A stretch of 64,000 bases of DNA, taken from assembly GCA_018798825.1 (NCBI GenBank), contig CP076356.1, positions 620,001-684,000 of the forward strand, given 5' to 3'. The notes under the pieces were generated by a model. That model had not been told where the DNA came from. It saw only the letters and a program-made list of their open reading frames with translations, and did no database searches. Within the stretch, counting starts at the first letter, position 1. Each line of letters opens with the position of its first letter. The DNA is from Ochrobactrum sp. BTU1. Lineage in GTDB: Bacteria > Pseudomonadota > Alphaproteobacteria > Rhizobiales > Rhizobiaceae. The translations under genes and the position numbers were made by a program. Below are positions 45,467 to 54,230 of the stretch, piece after piece.

Positions 45467-45490
45467 CTTATTGAAAACTTTTTCAATAAG
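45467..45490. promoter_or_regulatory. 24-base palindrome upstream of the cyclodeaminase operon
   Basis: CTTATTGAAA, four bases, TTTCAATAAG: perfect 10-base arms. It lies about 210 bases upstream of the operon's first start codon. The TTGAA...TTCAA core is of the kind bound by TetR-family proteins, and a TetR gene follows at 46099. Confidence 0.5.
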
Positions 45491-45728
45491 AAAATATGCC
45501 TTGCACTTATATGGCCAAATCGGCCAGAACGCGGAAGAAGCTTGTGTTAAGAAATAGACCGATATTACAGAGGGATGACGCGCTTTTTGCCATCCGTTAG
45601 CGCGGCTTCGTTTGAATAGTCGCCCCAACGCCACGCCAGCTTTTTATGTGCGGCGCGCTTTTTTTGAGCCATAATCAGTACAATTGGCACCAGTTTGCCC
45701 GTGGGTGAGCTCCTGATATATTTGCTGA

Positions 45729-45896
45729 TATAGAAAGGCTGACGACCGGGGCATCACCCGTAGGGCACTTCGCAAGGATGGCAAACCCATCGCGACCTCG
45801 GACCGCTCGATCACATTCCTGAAAGGACAACGCCTACGTGATGATCACTTCCGCCTGAGCCGGGTCGCAACGAGACTTTTGCAAGTGCTCGAGTAA
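45729..45896 (+). pseudogene. Possible 3' remnant of a lost gene
   Basis: A plus-strand frame between stops encodes 55 residues with protein-like composition (RKDGKPIATSDRSITFLKGQ, then DDHFRLSRVATRLLQVLE) and no start codon at the front. The family is not recognised. It is probably the end of a deleted gene; chance is possible. Confidence 0.3.
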
Positions 45897-46098
45897 CCGA
45901 AAAAAGAAAATGCGTCCGCAAAATGGGGAAGTTTGAAGGGTTTACTATCGGAGGTTAAGGCGTAGTGGTGCTGTTGAGCTGGACTTCAAAGCATACGTCA
46001 CAGCGACGAGCCATTATCGACACGTCAGTTGCCCTCTCACCAATCAGCGACTGACCAAATGAGATAGATTGTTGGCGCGTCTGATAAAAATGAACAGT

Positions 46099-46788
46099 TC
46101 ATTTAATCTCAGGATTAGGATCAGCTACCTGCTGCAGTGCCGGTATGGGGCGGACTAACGGTCCGAGTTGCGCTTCCAGAAGAGAATAGCACCCCTCAAC
46201 CGCGTCTTCCCGAGAGACCGCTGTGGGGTCAAGGCACCATTCGAGCCACAAACCGTCAAAAAGGGCAATGAAATTTATTGCAAGCTGTCCTGATTTAACA
46301 ATGAGGCCACGTTCAATTGCGAGCGCTGTTATATCCAACTCAAGCGCCTCTCGATAAGAGCGCCAAAGCTGCCTATGCTGGGTCCTTAATGTCTCATTTT
46401 TATCGATCTCGCCCCAAAGCGACAGCCAAATATGAAGGTTATCCTTACTAAAATGCTTCTCGGAGAATTGGGCTTGAATGAGATCACATAGCCGCTGTTC
46501 CGGGTTGTTCGAAGCATTGGCACGGCTCTTGGCTGCTTCTAGAATCTGACGATGAACATCATCATAAAGAGAAACCTGGTATACCTCGGAAAGGATTTCA
46601 TCCTTACCTGAGAAATGATGCGCAACAAGGCCAATGGAGACTTTCGCCTCCTTCCGAATATTATCTGTCGTCAGTGCCGTAATTCCGCCCCGGGAAAGGC
46701 AACGAGTCGCAGCTTCGACCAGCATGCGTCGACGTACAGCTGGTAATTCACGGCTGAATCTCGGCCCTCGTCGTTTGCTCTCCGTCAT
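46099..46788 (-). CDS. TetR-family regulator (BetI-like)
   Basis: This is a 229-residue protein if started at ATG 46788 (MTESKRRGPRFSRELPAVRR); an upstream ATG at 46845 is weaker. The helix-turn-helix is GGITALTTDNIRKEAKVSIG with LVAHHFSGKDEILSEVY, very like BetI-type repressors. The C-terminal domain is helical, with LWLEWCLDPTAVSREDAVEG. It is encoded upstream of the cyclodeaminase/ABC/M20/oxidase operon on the same strand and is its most likely repressor, acting on the palindrome at 45467. Confidence 0.9.
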   Translation of the reverse strand: MTESKRRGPRFSRELPAVRRRMLVEAATRCLSRGGITALTTDNIRKEAKVSIGLVAHHFSGKDEILSEVYQVSLYDDVHRQILEAAKSRANASNNPEQRLCDLIQAQFSEKHFSKDNLHIWLSLWGEIDKNETLRTQHRQLWRSYREALELDITALAIERGLIVKSGQLAINFIALFDGLWLEWCLDPTAVSREDAVEGCYSLLEAQLGPLVRPIPALQQVADPNPEIK

Positions 46789-47481
46789 TCCCGCGCCTCT
46801 GATTTCACATAACATTTTGCCGCCGACACTGTCCGCAGATAACAATTAAGCCACCTTATGGCAGATCGCTACGCGCTAGTCAGCCCCCTTCCTGAACGCA
46901 GTAAATCCAATACCGCGACCTGCGGTTGTTCTTCTTAGGCGTGTTTCTCACCAGGCCAAAACGCTTTGGGTGGGATCGATGTTTTTCATCTATGACATTT
47001 GACTGCAGAAAAAGCCGCAAGCGCATCCGTCCGTGTTTGTGAGAGAGGTTTTCAGAAGCAGAAATTTTCTCTTTATGTTTTTCAAAAATGAAGAGAAATG
47101 GCACCTGCGTCAAAGCAATCACTCAGGTTTATGACGAAGGGGGCGGCGCCGGCGCACCGGGGTTGGCAATTTTTGCTCTGTTTTATATCCGGCGCGATCG
47201 AGATCACTCGGAATAACCCAAGTCCATCAAGTGAAGGCGAAATTCTTTCGACGGTAACTTGGCTCTCTCAAGGGTCGATTTTCACTTTGGAAGTGTCGGA
47301 TCACTTGGCGCTCGGCAACAAGGCACATCGCGTGAATGTCATTTCGACCAGCCAGTCACTGCCAATCACGTGGCTGCTGATGCAGTCAATGCATTGCATT
47401 ACTGGGGCAAGGATTCATTCCGAATTTTACGTATCAGATAGTTGAGGTCGATCTCAATATTCATTCAACTTCGCACTCCTA
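46789..47481. other. Intergenic region, no supported gene
   Basis: About 690 bases. A plus-strand frame ending at 47441 (HFDQPVTANHVAADAVNALH, ending FRILRIR) looks faintly protein-like but has no convincing start or family. I leave it uncalled. The rest shows nothing. Confidence 0.4.
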
Positions 47482-48282
47482 CTAAAAATGCATCACCAGC
47501 CCCAATATTGGGCCTTTTTGAACTACATCATAGACGAAATCATCGTGATTATAATTGACGCCCAGCGCGCGATAACCCGCAACTGCAGAGAGGTTGTCTC
47601 TGACCTTGTACCCAAACGTTCCTGCTACATCCCAGTCAATCTTTGCTTGCCCCGCGCCCACGACGCCCCAGCCACTGACATAAAAGGAGTCAGTCAAGAA
47701 ATATTTACCCCGCAATCCAGCTACCGCGTCGACCCATGTGGCACTATCACGTCTGCTGTGGCCGTCGAACACTTCACCCTCGAATGAAATTTCCGTACTC
47801 GCGTACCAAACGCGCCCTCCTGCCACAATATCAAGCCGGTTCAAACCCGCTTCAAACACACTGTAACCACCACCGAAAAAGCCAGAGAACGTCTCAGATT
47901 TAATGTCGATACTGTTGCTCAAAACGCCGTAGGGGGATTGGCCACCTGACGATATTTTTGTGTAGATAATATCGCTGAACAGACTATAACGATCATAATG
48001 ACCCTCAATGACTCCCATGAACGAAAAGTCAAGCTCTTTGAAAATGCTCTTGAAGTCGGAGGTCATCTTTGCGGGCGGTAACCCAAGCTGTCCGACGGTG
48101 CCGCTGATCCCCGCTCCCCAGAAATAAGGACTAGCATTAAAGCTCCACCCGGCCGGTTTGAGTTCCTCGCTTTGTGGCTGGGACACGGAGGCTAGCGAGG
48201 AACTGTCTGCCGCGGCGGCCACAGTCTGGCCAGCGATCAAAGCAATGAGCACGATTGCGCAAGATCTATAGTGATACATCAA
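47482..48282 (-). CDS. Outer-membrane beta-barrel protein
   Basis: This 266-residue protein has a signal peptide (SCAIVLIALIAGQTVAAAAD). The mature chain alternates aromatic and polar residues in beta strands (WSFNASPYFWGAGISGTVGQ, SFMGVIEGHYDRYSLFSDII, SDSFYVSGWGVVGAGQAKID-type strands) and ends KGPILGLVMHF; the terminal Phe is the outer-membrane barrel signature. It resembles small porin-like or OmpW/Omp25-type surface proteins. No enzymatic motif is seen. It lies 45 bases downstream of the acid phosphatase gene, on the same strand. Confidence 0.87.
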   Translation of the reverse strand: MMYHYRSCAIVLIALIAGQTVAAAADSSSLASVSQPQSEELKPAGWSFNASPYFWGAGISGTVGQLGLPPAKMTSDFKSIFKELDFSFMGVIEGHYDRYSLFSDIIYTKISSGGQSPYGVLSNSIDIKSETFSGFFGGGYSVFEAGLNRLDIVAGGRVWYASTEISFEGEVFDGHSRRDSATWVDAVAGLRGKYFLTDSFYVSGWGVVGAGQAKIDWDVAGTFGYKVRDNLSAVAGYRALGVNYNHDDFVYDVVQKGPILGLVMHF

Positions 48283-48327
48283 CCCCGTCCCGATATTTTG
48301 TTTTATGATCAGCCGTATACTTGAGTG

Positions 48328-49149
48328 TTATTGCATTTGCTCTGCGAGCGCGCGATCCTCAACATCGCAATCGACAGAAGGTCTATCAGCAGTTTCCACT
48401 TCCGTGCGCGCAGCTTTAATATCAGCGAGGTACTCGGGATTACTGTGCAGTTTAGCGACCGTGGACGCACCCATAATGCGTCCAGCGTCGACATCGCTTT
48501 GCCAATGGGCGTTACAGATCACCCTGCTTTGCCCAAATGATAACCCGCGCTTCAAGAGATCATCGCTTCGCTTTGGATTCACTTCTGCCAAGGTGAGCGC
48601 CCATGCCCAACCTGCTGCAGTGTGTCCGGATGGATACGAGCCATCCTGACGCAAAACGGACTCTTCGTCTGGTTGACATGTCCCTTCATTATGAACTACG
48701 AACGGCCGGGTCCTATTATACTTGTTCTTGACGCCATAAGTCGAAAGTCCGGCATCAGTGAGCACGCGCTGCATCAAACTATAAAGTCGTGGCGTCTTCT
48801 TTTCACTAATGTCCACGCCCATAGCGCAGGAGAAATTCTTGGCAGGCTGAGGGAATTGCAAATCCGCATCCGTTCGGGCCATGTCCCAGCGTGCTTTGCC
48901 ACGCAGTGCGATTGTAGCCTCTCTTGCCGCTTCATCACGCGCCAGTGCCGCACTCCCACCCTGGGGCGGTGCGCCGAGCAAAACAAGACTATTGGGTAGG
49001 TCATTGGACTTGAGATAGCCCGGAGCAAGGTGAAAATGCGGATCTGTCACCTTCGGACCAACGCTATCTTGTGCTGATGCCGAACTCATGACCGGGGCAA
49101 AGATTGCAGCAACGCCAATGAGGGCGACCCGGTAGATACTGTTAAACAT
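48328..49149 (-). CDS. phoN: Class A nonspecific acid phosphatase
   Basis: This 273-residue protein starts at ATG 49149, eight bases after AGGAG. The signal peptide ends near SSASAQD. The complete PAP2-type active site is present: K141-x6-R148-P149 (KNKYNRTRP), P173-S-G-H176 (YPSGHTAAG), and S208-R209-x5-H215-x3-D219 (SRVICNAHWQSD). It hydrolyses phosphomonoesters in the periplasm at acid pH. The mature length fits the PhoN/PhoC class. It may form a unit with the outer-membrane protein gene downstream. Confidence 0.94.
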   Translation of the reverse strand: MFNSIYRVALIGVAAIFAPVMSSASAQDSVGPKVTDPHFHLAPGYLKSNDLPNSLVLLGAPPQGGSAALARDEAAREATIALRGKARWDMARTDADLQFPQPAKNFSCAMGVDISEKKTPRLYSLMQRVLTDAGLSTYGVKNKYNRTRPFVVHNEGTCQPDEESVLRQDGSYPSGHTAAGWAWALTLAEVNPKRSDDLLKRGLSFGQSRVICNAHWQSDVDAGRIMGASTVAKLHSNPEYLADIKAARTEVETADRPSVDCDVEDRALAEQMQ

Positions 49150-49304
49150 CAAACTTCTCCTAAAATAAGGTGCCGCCATCGCGCAAAACCAACGCTTACG
49201 CTTTCAACATTTGCCGGAAAAAATAGCCGGTCGCAGCGTTGGTGTTCAGTGGAGCGGGCAAGGGCTGACCGCTTTCACTCCACCTGACCGCGAGATCTCT
49301 TGGA

Positions 49305-50342
49305 TCAATTATTAATTGCTTTGGCTTCTGGGAACGTCCAATCACCGCTCACAACAGACTGATCTGGGCGATAGAGCCGCACCGTATAGTTCCAACCTTC
49401 AACTATAGGCAAACAGTTCGGAATTTTGCCATCGCAACCACCAAACTGTGCGGTCACCGAGCCGTCCGCATTTTTCGTCGCCGTAAGGTTATTGATCGAG
49501 TAGGCGTTGTGCTCGTTCTTTTCGAAGAACCCCTTGGCATTATAGACACTAATCGACCAAAAAGCCTTCACCGGAACTGTCTTCGGGACATTTAGGGTAT
49601 AGACCGTTTTCCCATCATTTTTTTCAGGCGTGAAACTCGGATACATGGCATCCCTTTCCGGAATACCACCCCATCCTGAAGCCGTACCAATCAAATGCCG
49701 GATCGGATCGACCTGGCCGCGTGCTCCAAAAGAACCATTATACGAAGTCTGATGTTTTGCTAGGCCGAGCAACGCGGTACGGATGTCGGTGAGACTCTCG
49801 CCATCCCAGTCCGGAAGATCGAGTTCGCCTCGCTGGTTCTGCTGCACCTCAATCGCATCCTGAAGCTTATGGACTTCGTCGAGGTCCTTTGGATTATTCG
49901 GATCCACCAGAGTACGAATAGCGACGAAAGCATATCTGGTTCCAACCGACTTCTGGGTTAGCGTAACTGGCTTCGTTCCATAAGCTACAATAGGAAGATA
50001 GTGATCCTGATCGACAACCATCATCGACATATATCGCTTGCCTGTATCAGGCAGCGAAATTGTTGCTGGGCCTGCAGCGAGGTCAAACACAGCAAAGGAG
50101 TAAAGCGTATCACGGTTCATGCGAATGACAGTTTGCTTATCAATCGGCACAGGTTCCCGAGAATGCTTAAACTGGCCAAGTTGGCCTATGTCCTTGGCAT
50201 TGGCGGCAAGATAATGGTCAGTCTCGGCGCGGATGAAACTATCAATAGTCACCGGAATGCCGGCACCAGACGTCTCGGCAAATGCGCCACCACTCCACAC
50301 AACCGCGGCAACTGCGAGACTGATTCCAACCGAACGGAACAT
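49305..50342 (-). CDS. Exported DUF1254/DUF1214-type protein
   Basis: This is a 345-residue protein starting at ATG 50342 after AAAGG. Its signal peptide is FRSVGISLAVAAVVWSGGAFA. DSFIRAETDHYLAANAKDIG, VIRMNRDTLYSFAVFDLAAG and YMSMMVVDQDHYLPIVAYG are the DUF1254-like N-terminal part. PVKAFWSISVYNAKGFFEKN, AYSINNLTATKNADGSVTAQ-like text and WNYTVRLYRPDQSVVSGDW are the DUF1214 C-terminal part. The family is periplasmic and widespread; its biochemical role is not established. It stands between the phosphatase and the 50528-51358 gene. Confidence 0.9.
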   Translation of the reverse strand: MFRSVGISLAVAAVVWSGGAFAETSGAGIPVTIDSFIRAETDHYLAANAKDIGQLGQFKHSREPVPIDKQTVIRMNRDTLYSFAVFDLAAGPATISLPDTGKRYMSMMVVDQDHYLPIVAYGTKPVTLTQKSVGTRYAFVAIRTLVDPNNPKDLDEVHKLQDAIEVQQNQRGELDLPDWDGESLTDIRTALLGLAKHQTSYNGSFGARGQVDPIRHLIGTASGWGGIPERDAMYPSFTPEKNDGKTVYTLNVPKTVPVKAFWSISVYNAKGFFEKNEHNAYSINNLTATKNADGSVTAQFGGCDGKIPNCLPIVEGWNYTVRLYRPDQSVVSGDWTFPEAKAINN

Positions 50343-50527
50343 GGCAAACCTTTCATTTGTTCGTCTTACGACAACACCACCCTTTGCAGAATGCAGCGGG
50401 GACCAATCCAAATACCTTCAACGGACGACTAGTCGACCAGCTGCGGGATGTGACGCAGATCTTCTAGCATTGTCGAATTACTCGTCTTGCCATTTTGTGA
50501 CATTTTCCGTTAGGTGGCGCAATTTTG

Positions 50528-51358
50528 CTATTCTGGGAACATAAACGTCAAAGTTGTGCGCAGTCCCCATTTCGGAGTTCCCACGGGGCCTTCCGCGTAG
50601 TAACGCCCACCCAGCTGGAAGCTCATCGCTTGATCGTTCACTTTGAAGACCTGAGTAGCACCCACATTGATTGGGACGGTCCACTGCTCTGCTTCCCAAT
50701 CATATGTCGAGTCCACGCTCACAGACATCGATCGCCCGTGGCCGAAATTATAGGACACGAATGGCTGTAATAAGCTGGCACTTACGTCTTTCCTGCCAGA
50801 CGGACCTGCGACGGACCAAACATGATTGCCCAACGCGCCCAGTGTCCAGGCACTTTCCTGAACGAGCGCGACTGCTGTCGGCCCAAGCCCGAATTTACCG
50901 CTCCCCAGATAGTCGTCGGTGGCTGTTGGAAGCAGAAACACCGGCCCAATGCCCCAAATCAAGCCACCTGGCCCCGCTTTTTTAGGAGACAGAAAGAAGC
51001 TCGCATTTATATCGCCAAGTCCCGACACGCTGCCACCGGGCATGTAATCTCGATAGGCGATCGGGATGATCGTACGTGATATTACGTTCCAGTCGTCGTT
51101 CAAACTGAACGGAATTACCGGCTGAATATTAAGACCATACGCAAAACCATCTTCATGAGCACCGGCTCTAAAATCAAAGTTACTCTGCAAAGGCACGCTA
51201 ATCAGGCTGGCAAGAGGATTAGCGAGCTGTTGAGAAAGATCGTCAGCCGACGACTGGGACCATGCGGCTCCGACATGCGACATAAAGAAGCTGCAGAATG
51301 AAATGATCGCGGCCCCGGCCTGCTTATGTGCCTTGAACGGTCGGTTTATCTCTTGCAT
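50528..51358 (-). CDS. Outer-membrane-associated beta protein (phenol-degradation MetA-like/transporter family)
   Basis: This 276-residue protein starts at ATG 51358 after GGGGG. The signal region is AGAAIISFCSFFMSHVGAAW with cleavage near SQSSA. The chain reads ADDLSQQLANPLASLISVPL, INASFFLSPKKAG, GIGPVFLLPTATDDYLGSGK and ends LRTTLTFMFPE, a beta-barrel-like pattern of the family often annotated as neuromedin U-like or MetA-pathway-of-phenol-degradation protein. The function is unknown; an outer-membrane channel is likely. The AraC gene lies upstream on the same strand. Confidence 0.83.
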   Translation of the reverse strand: MQEINRPFKAHKQAGAAIISFCSFFMSHVGAAWSQSSADDLSQQLANPLASLISVPLQSNFDFRAGAHEDGFAYGLNIQPVIPFSLNDDWNVISRTIIPIAYRDYMPGGSVSGLGDINASFFLSPKKAGPGGLIWGIGPVFLLPTATDDYLGSGKFGLGPTAVALVQESAWTLGALGNHVWSVAGPSGRKDVSASLLQPFVSYNFGHGRSMSVSVDSTYDWEAEQWTVPINVGATQVFKVNDQAMSFQLGGRYYAEGPVGTPKWGLRTTLTFMFPE

Positions 51359-51571
51359 TTTGCCCCCTTTAAGCAAACTCCGATCTTGCCGTCCATTCGC
51401 AAGTCGAAGTCGTTTCGTAGAGCAAGCGTTGGTAACCGCTAACGGAACTTAACAAGTGCTCGGATTAGTGAGCGTCACGCTCTGCTCAGAATGGTTTTAG
51501 CAGTTACCGCTGATCAGTCTTGCCATTTCGTGCCAAAGGGCTAGTCCAATGGTTAAGGCCGCGCAAAGCAT

Positions 51572-52573
51572 TCACACCGACTGCATTTGTTCCCGAAATT
51601 GACTGGGGGAGACCCCGGAAATCCTGCGGAAAGCGCGTGTAAAATGCGCAGGATCCGAATAACCCGACGCAAAGGCGATATCGATTATCTTGGCGTTGGT
51701 CTCGCGTAATAGGCGGCTTGAGCGTTCAAATCTAACAGTGTCCAAGATATCCGAGTATACAAAATCAACATTCGCGAGTTTACGTTGGAACGTACGTGCG
51801 CTGACCCCTGCCATTTCCGCAATCTGTGCAAGTGTGGGGACACCTCCGTCAAGATAGGAGGGTAACATTAGTTTGAGCAGCTCAACAATATCGTAACCCG
51901 AAGGTCCATCCTCGATGATCTGAAGCGCGTTAAATGAGCGGGGAGACCGATTAGAGAGACTTAAGAATTTAGTCGGTATGCTTATCCATGCCGCATGCTG
52001 ACCCGACAGAAAACGCACATTTGGCCAGAACGATTGCGTGGCTTCACTCGGAGTGTAATGAGCTTCAAAGGCCATTGCCGGTGGATTCCAGTCTGGACCA
52101 GTAAATTGTCGCACGATATAAATCGTGAAAATGTTTTGGAGCCACTGGGCATGTTCCAGATTCTGCAGTGTTTTGGCTATTGCGAGTTTGCTGCAAACCC
52201 GCACATGATCATCATCGTGTTCGATCCACATACTGAGGATCGTATCTTCCCTTGAAGCTTCGGTGCAGGCGTGCCGCAACGCAACCAGTAATGTCGGTGC
52301 ATGCGCGATCAACGCTCTGGTTTTTTCTCTCAAATGTGAGAAATGCAGACGTTGGCTGGCTAGGAAACCGAAATCCGTAATGTCCTGGGATTTCTGAGCA
52401 GTTTCAATAAACCGTATAGCCGGCAAAACCGGAACGTAAAGCTCGCTTTTCGCCTCAAGCGACGAAGGCAGCTGAGATCTCCTTAAAAATGAACCAGTGG
52501 GTGCGCCCATTTCATCGAGTATTCCGATGAAGGGAAGAAGAAACTGGCCACGTGTCAAAGGAATATTGGCCAT
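51572..52573 (-). CDS. AraC-family regulator with N-terminal Arabinose_bd-type domain
   Basis: This 333-residue regulator starts at ATG 52573 after AAGGGGGA. The N-terminal 220 residues (LPAIRFIETAQKSQDITDFG) follow the OruR/ArgR-type pattern. The AraC DNA-binding domain is at the C-terminus: GGVPTLAQIAEMAGVSARTF is the first helix-turn-helix, and IDIAFASGYSDPAHFTRAFR with RISGVSPSQFREQM the second. It probably controls the envelope genes encoded downstream on the same strand (50528-51358 and beyond), though the 213-base gap allows separate promoters. The ligand is unknown. Confidence 0.9.
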   Translation of the reverse strand: MANIPLTRGQFLLPFIGILDEMGAPTGSFLRRSQLPSSLEAKSELYVPVLPAIRFIETAQKSQDITDFGFLASQRLHFSHLREKTRALIAHAPTLLVALRHACTEASREDTILSMWIEHDDDHVRVCSKLAIAKTLQNLEHAQWLQNIFTIYIVRQFTGPDWNPPAMAFEAHYTPSEATQSFWPNVRFLSGQHAAWISIPTKFLSLSNRSPRSFNALQIIEDGPSGYDIVELLKLMLPSYLDGGVPTLAQIAEMAGVSARTFQRKLANVDFVYSDILDTVRFERSSRLLRETNAKIIDIAFASGYSDPAHFTRAFRRISGVSPSQFREQMQSV

Positions 52574-53060
52574 TGCATTGCGTCCCCCTTGCCGGCTGAT
52601 GATTTTCTCGCAAGAAATCAAACAAAATACAACGCCTATGTTGGCGGACTGGCTTTCCTGAGCTCAAAGTGAACACCTAAGCGCAGAATTTTAGAGTTTC
52701 ATTCAGTCAAATTCCAGCAAGCATGAGAAAAGGAGGGTATTATCAGGGCATAGCGCTCACAAAAATAGCATGACTAAAGGCAGGCCCATGGTCGCCTTCT
52801 GAGGTCGCACATCCGGTTGCCAAGACTTTCAGGACCCCGATGCTCTGCGCGGGATCTGCGGGCTGGACCCCAAGAAATGAGGGTTCGGCGCGAACGTCAG
52901 CACAAGTAGACAGATCGAAAGCGCATCTACGTGCAAAAAAAGAGTACAGTCTCCGATGGCCAGGAGTTATTTTCGTACAAGTCGGCTGATTGATCGAAAT
53001 GAATAACGCCGCAAAAAACTTCGCGGCGTTGGTTGTGACATAAAACTAAAGAGGTTCGCT
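52574..53060. other. Intergenic region with a terminator-like hairpin
   Basis: About 490 bases without a supported gene. AACGCCGC/GCGGCGTT (53005-53030) forms an 8-base stem 30 bases downstream of the minus-strand gene at 53061 and may terminate it. Confidence 0.5.
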
Positions 53061-53204
53061 CTAGTTCCGCTTGGATTTAGCCAAGTCATTTGCAGGTGTA
53101 GCAAATCGTCCTGCGACGCCTTCAGCGACTCCCGCCTTGGCCTTCGACTTATCCTGCTTTGGCTTTCGGATTTCTCGATTACTCTTCTTTTGACCTTTGG
53201 CCAT
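53061..53204 (-). CDS. 47-residue basic conserved protein
   Basis: It starts at ATG 53204 after GAAGGAAG. MAKGQKKSNREIRKPKQDKS begins a strongly basic chain ending FATPANDLAKSKRN. This is a small protein type I recall from rhizobial and brucellar genomes with no assigned function; its composition suggests RNA or ribosome association. It is the last gene in a series of small minus-strand genes. Confidence 0.72.
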   Translation of the reverse strand: MAKGQKKSNREIRKPKQDKSKAKAGVAEGVAGRFATPANDLAKSKRN

Positions 53205-53268
53205 ACTTATACTTCCTTCTTTAACGTTAATTATGAGTTCGTGAGAATGAAACCGCTCCTCGAAGGGA

Positions 53269-53508
53269 TTAGTTTGCAGTTGCAAAAAAGGCCAGATTAT
53301 CCACCTTTGGCGGCTCGGGATGCGTCAAGAAGGATTGATAGGGTCGGCGGACCAATCGGAACTCTAGAATAAGCATCTTTGCTGCAGCGAGATGGGCGGC
53401 TCTGTTCACTGCAGTATCATTGAGCCGATAGCCAGCGCGTCTCACTATTTCTCGCATCATGCGGAAATCGGAAGGGCCCCGATAAGGTTTGGTAGTTTTG
53501 GAAGACAT
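53269..53508 (-). CDS. 79-residue hypothetical protein
   Basis: It starts at ATG 53508, five bases after GGAGG. It contains FRMMREIVRRAGYRLNDTAV and NRAAHLAAAKMLILEFRLVR, a helical, basic protein with no family I know. The leader and start (TGAAGGAGG, then TTATGTCTTCC) resemble those of the gene at 54100, and both genes are preceded by the same diverged repeat that encodes a small hydrophobic peptide. Confidence 0.65.
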   Translation of the reverse strand: MSSKTTKPYRGPSDFRMMREIVRRAGYRLNDTAVNRAAHLAAAKMLILEFRLVRRPYQSFLTHPEPPKVDNLAFFATAN

Positions 53509-53640
53509 AATGCCTCCTTCATGGGGGCGAGTTTCCACCCGCAATCGACAGCGCCCGTTTCAAATGCTGCCGAGATAAACACCTTGCGCTATCTGTGAAG
53601 AGAAAGCAACTAAGGCTGCAATATGTCCTGGAAGCAGAGA
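53509..53640. repeat. Diverged direct repeat, copy 1
   Basis: On the plus strand CTCCTTCATG...GGGGC, CAGCGCCC, then GAGATAAACACCTTGCGC and AAAGCAACTA. The same blocks, in the same order and spacing, occur at 54101-54230. It covers the start region of the 79-residue protein and the preceding peptide. Confidence 0.65.
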
Positions 53641-53670
53641 GGACAAGAGAGCAAGCAACCCAGAGCGCAC
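53560..53670 (-). CDS. Small hydrophobic peptide, copy 1 of a duplicated module
   Basis: A 36-residue reading from GTG 53670 (RSGLLALLSSLLPGHIAALV, ending SQIAQGVYLGSI), open further upstream. It aligns residue by residue with the peptide at 54156-54278: G-[HQ]-[IM]-x-x-[LV]-V-A-F-x-x-x-x-A-[HQ]-G-V-x-L. The match in both protein and DNA suggests a conserved element, but whether the peptide is translated is uncertain. Confidence 0.4.
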   Translation of the reverse strand: MRSGLLALLSSLLPGHIAALVAFSSQIAQGVYLGSI

Positions 53671-53731
53671 ATTGAGGCTGGTGCCGCTGTTTGGGCTAGG
53701 AATGAACGTCCTGCCCAGAAAACTCTGCACA

Positions 53732-54100
53732 TCAGTGAGATTGATGGTCTCTTGCTTCTCCTCCCCGACCGCGTCGCGCTTTTCTGACAATGCGTTCAAC
53801 AATTATACTTGGAATAGGCAGGCGCGGTTTAATCGCTCGCCCTGCCTTTTCTATTGCGCCTGGTAAACTAGTTTGCAAACGATCAGCTTTCTCGATTTTT
53901 GCAAAGCTTAAAAGGTCCAGCATTTTGATCGGATCTCGTCGGGTTGCCAGAAAAGCCGACATCAATCCTCCTTCGTCCTTGGATAGGCGCTTTACCGCTG
54001 CCGCCCTCGATGAGCTCGGAGCTCGCGCGCGGAGGATTGCCTCTCGCGACGACTTTAAATCCAACTTTTGCATGAAACGTCTATAGGCACTGGAAGGCAT
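53732..54100 (-). CDS. 122-residue basic hypothetical protein
   Basis: It starts at ATG 54100 after AAGGAAG. It contains FMQKLDLKSSREAILRARAP, SRAAAVKRLSKDEGGLMSAF and ATRRDPIKMLDLLSFAKIEK and ends in an Arg-rich tail (IVRKARRGRGGEARDHQSH). It is helical and basic, with no family recognised. Its 5' neighbourhood is the second copy of the repeat at 53509-53640. It could be a nucleic-acid-binding accessory protein. Confidence 0.6.
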   Translation of the reverse strand: MPSSAYRRFMQKLDLKSSREAILRARAPSSSRAAAVKRLSKDEGGLMSAFLATRRDPIKMLDLLSFAKIEKADRLQTSLPGAIEKAGRAIKPRLPIPSIIVERIVRKARRGRGGEARDHQSH

Positions 54101-54230
54101 AACGGTCTTCCTTCATTTAGGGGCTTGGGTCTGGCCCGTTTCCGTAGCGCCCTTATCAATTGCCGCAGAGAATAACACCATGCGCCTTTAACTGGGCGAA
54201 CGCAACTACAGTCGACATTTGCCCGCCCAG
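54101..54230. repeat. Diverged direct repeat, copy 2
   Basis: Plus strand: TTCCTTCATTTAGGGGC, TAGCGCCC, then GAGAATAACACCATGCGC and GAACGCAACTA, matching copy 1 at about 590 bases distance. It covers the start region of the 122-residue protein and the preceding peptide. Confidence 0.65.

Larger units (their letters stand above)
45260..46098. other. Long intergenic region with palindromes and a remnant
   Basis: This 840-base gap holds the operon promoter, the 24-base palindrome at 45467-45490, a hairpin near 45563-45585 (GGATG...CATCC), the startless frame at 45729-45896 and an AAATGAAC-A-GTTCATTT palindrome at 46088-46104 that runs into the tetR 3' end. Confidence 0.5.

Noticed and set aside
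46088..46104. AAATGAAC-A-GTTCATTT as a terminator of tetR
   Set aside because: It overlaps the tetR stop region and the stem is AT-rich and weak; an operator role is at least as likely, so I did not list it as a terminator.
47098..47445. Plus-strand open frames between the TetR and outer-membrane genes
   Set aside because: Two overlapping frames compete and neither has a convincing start or recognisable family; only the very end looks protein-like.
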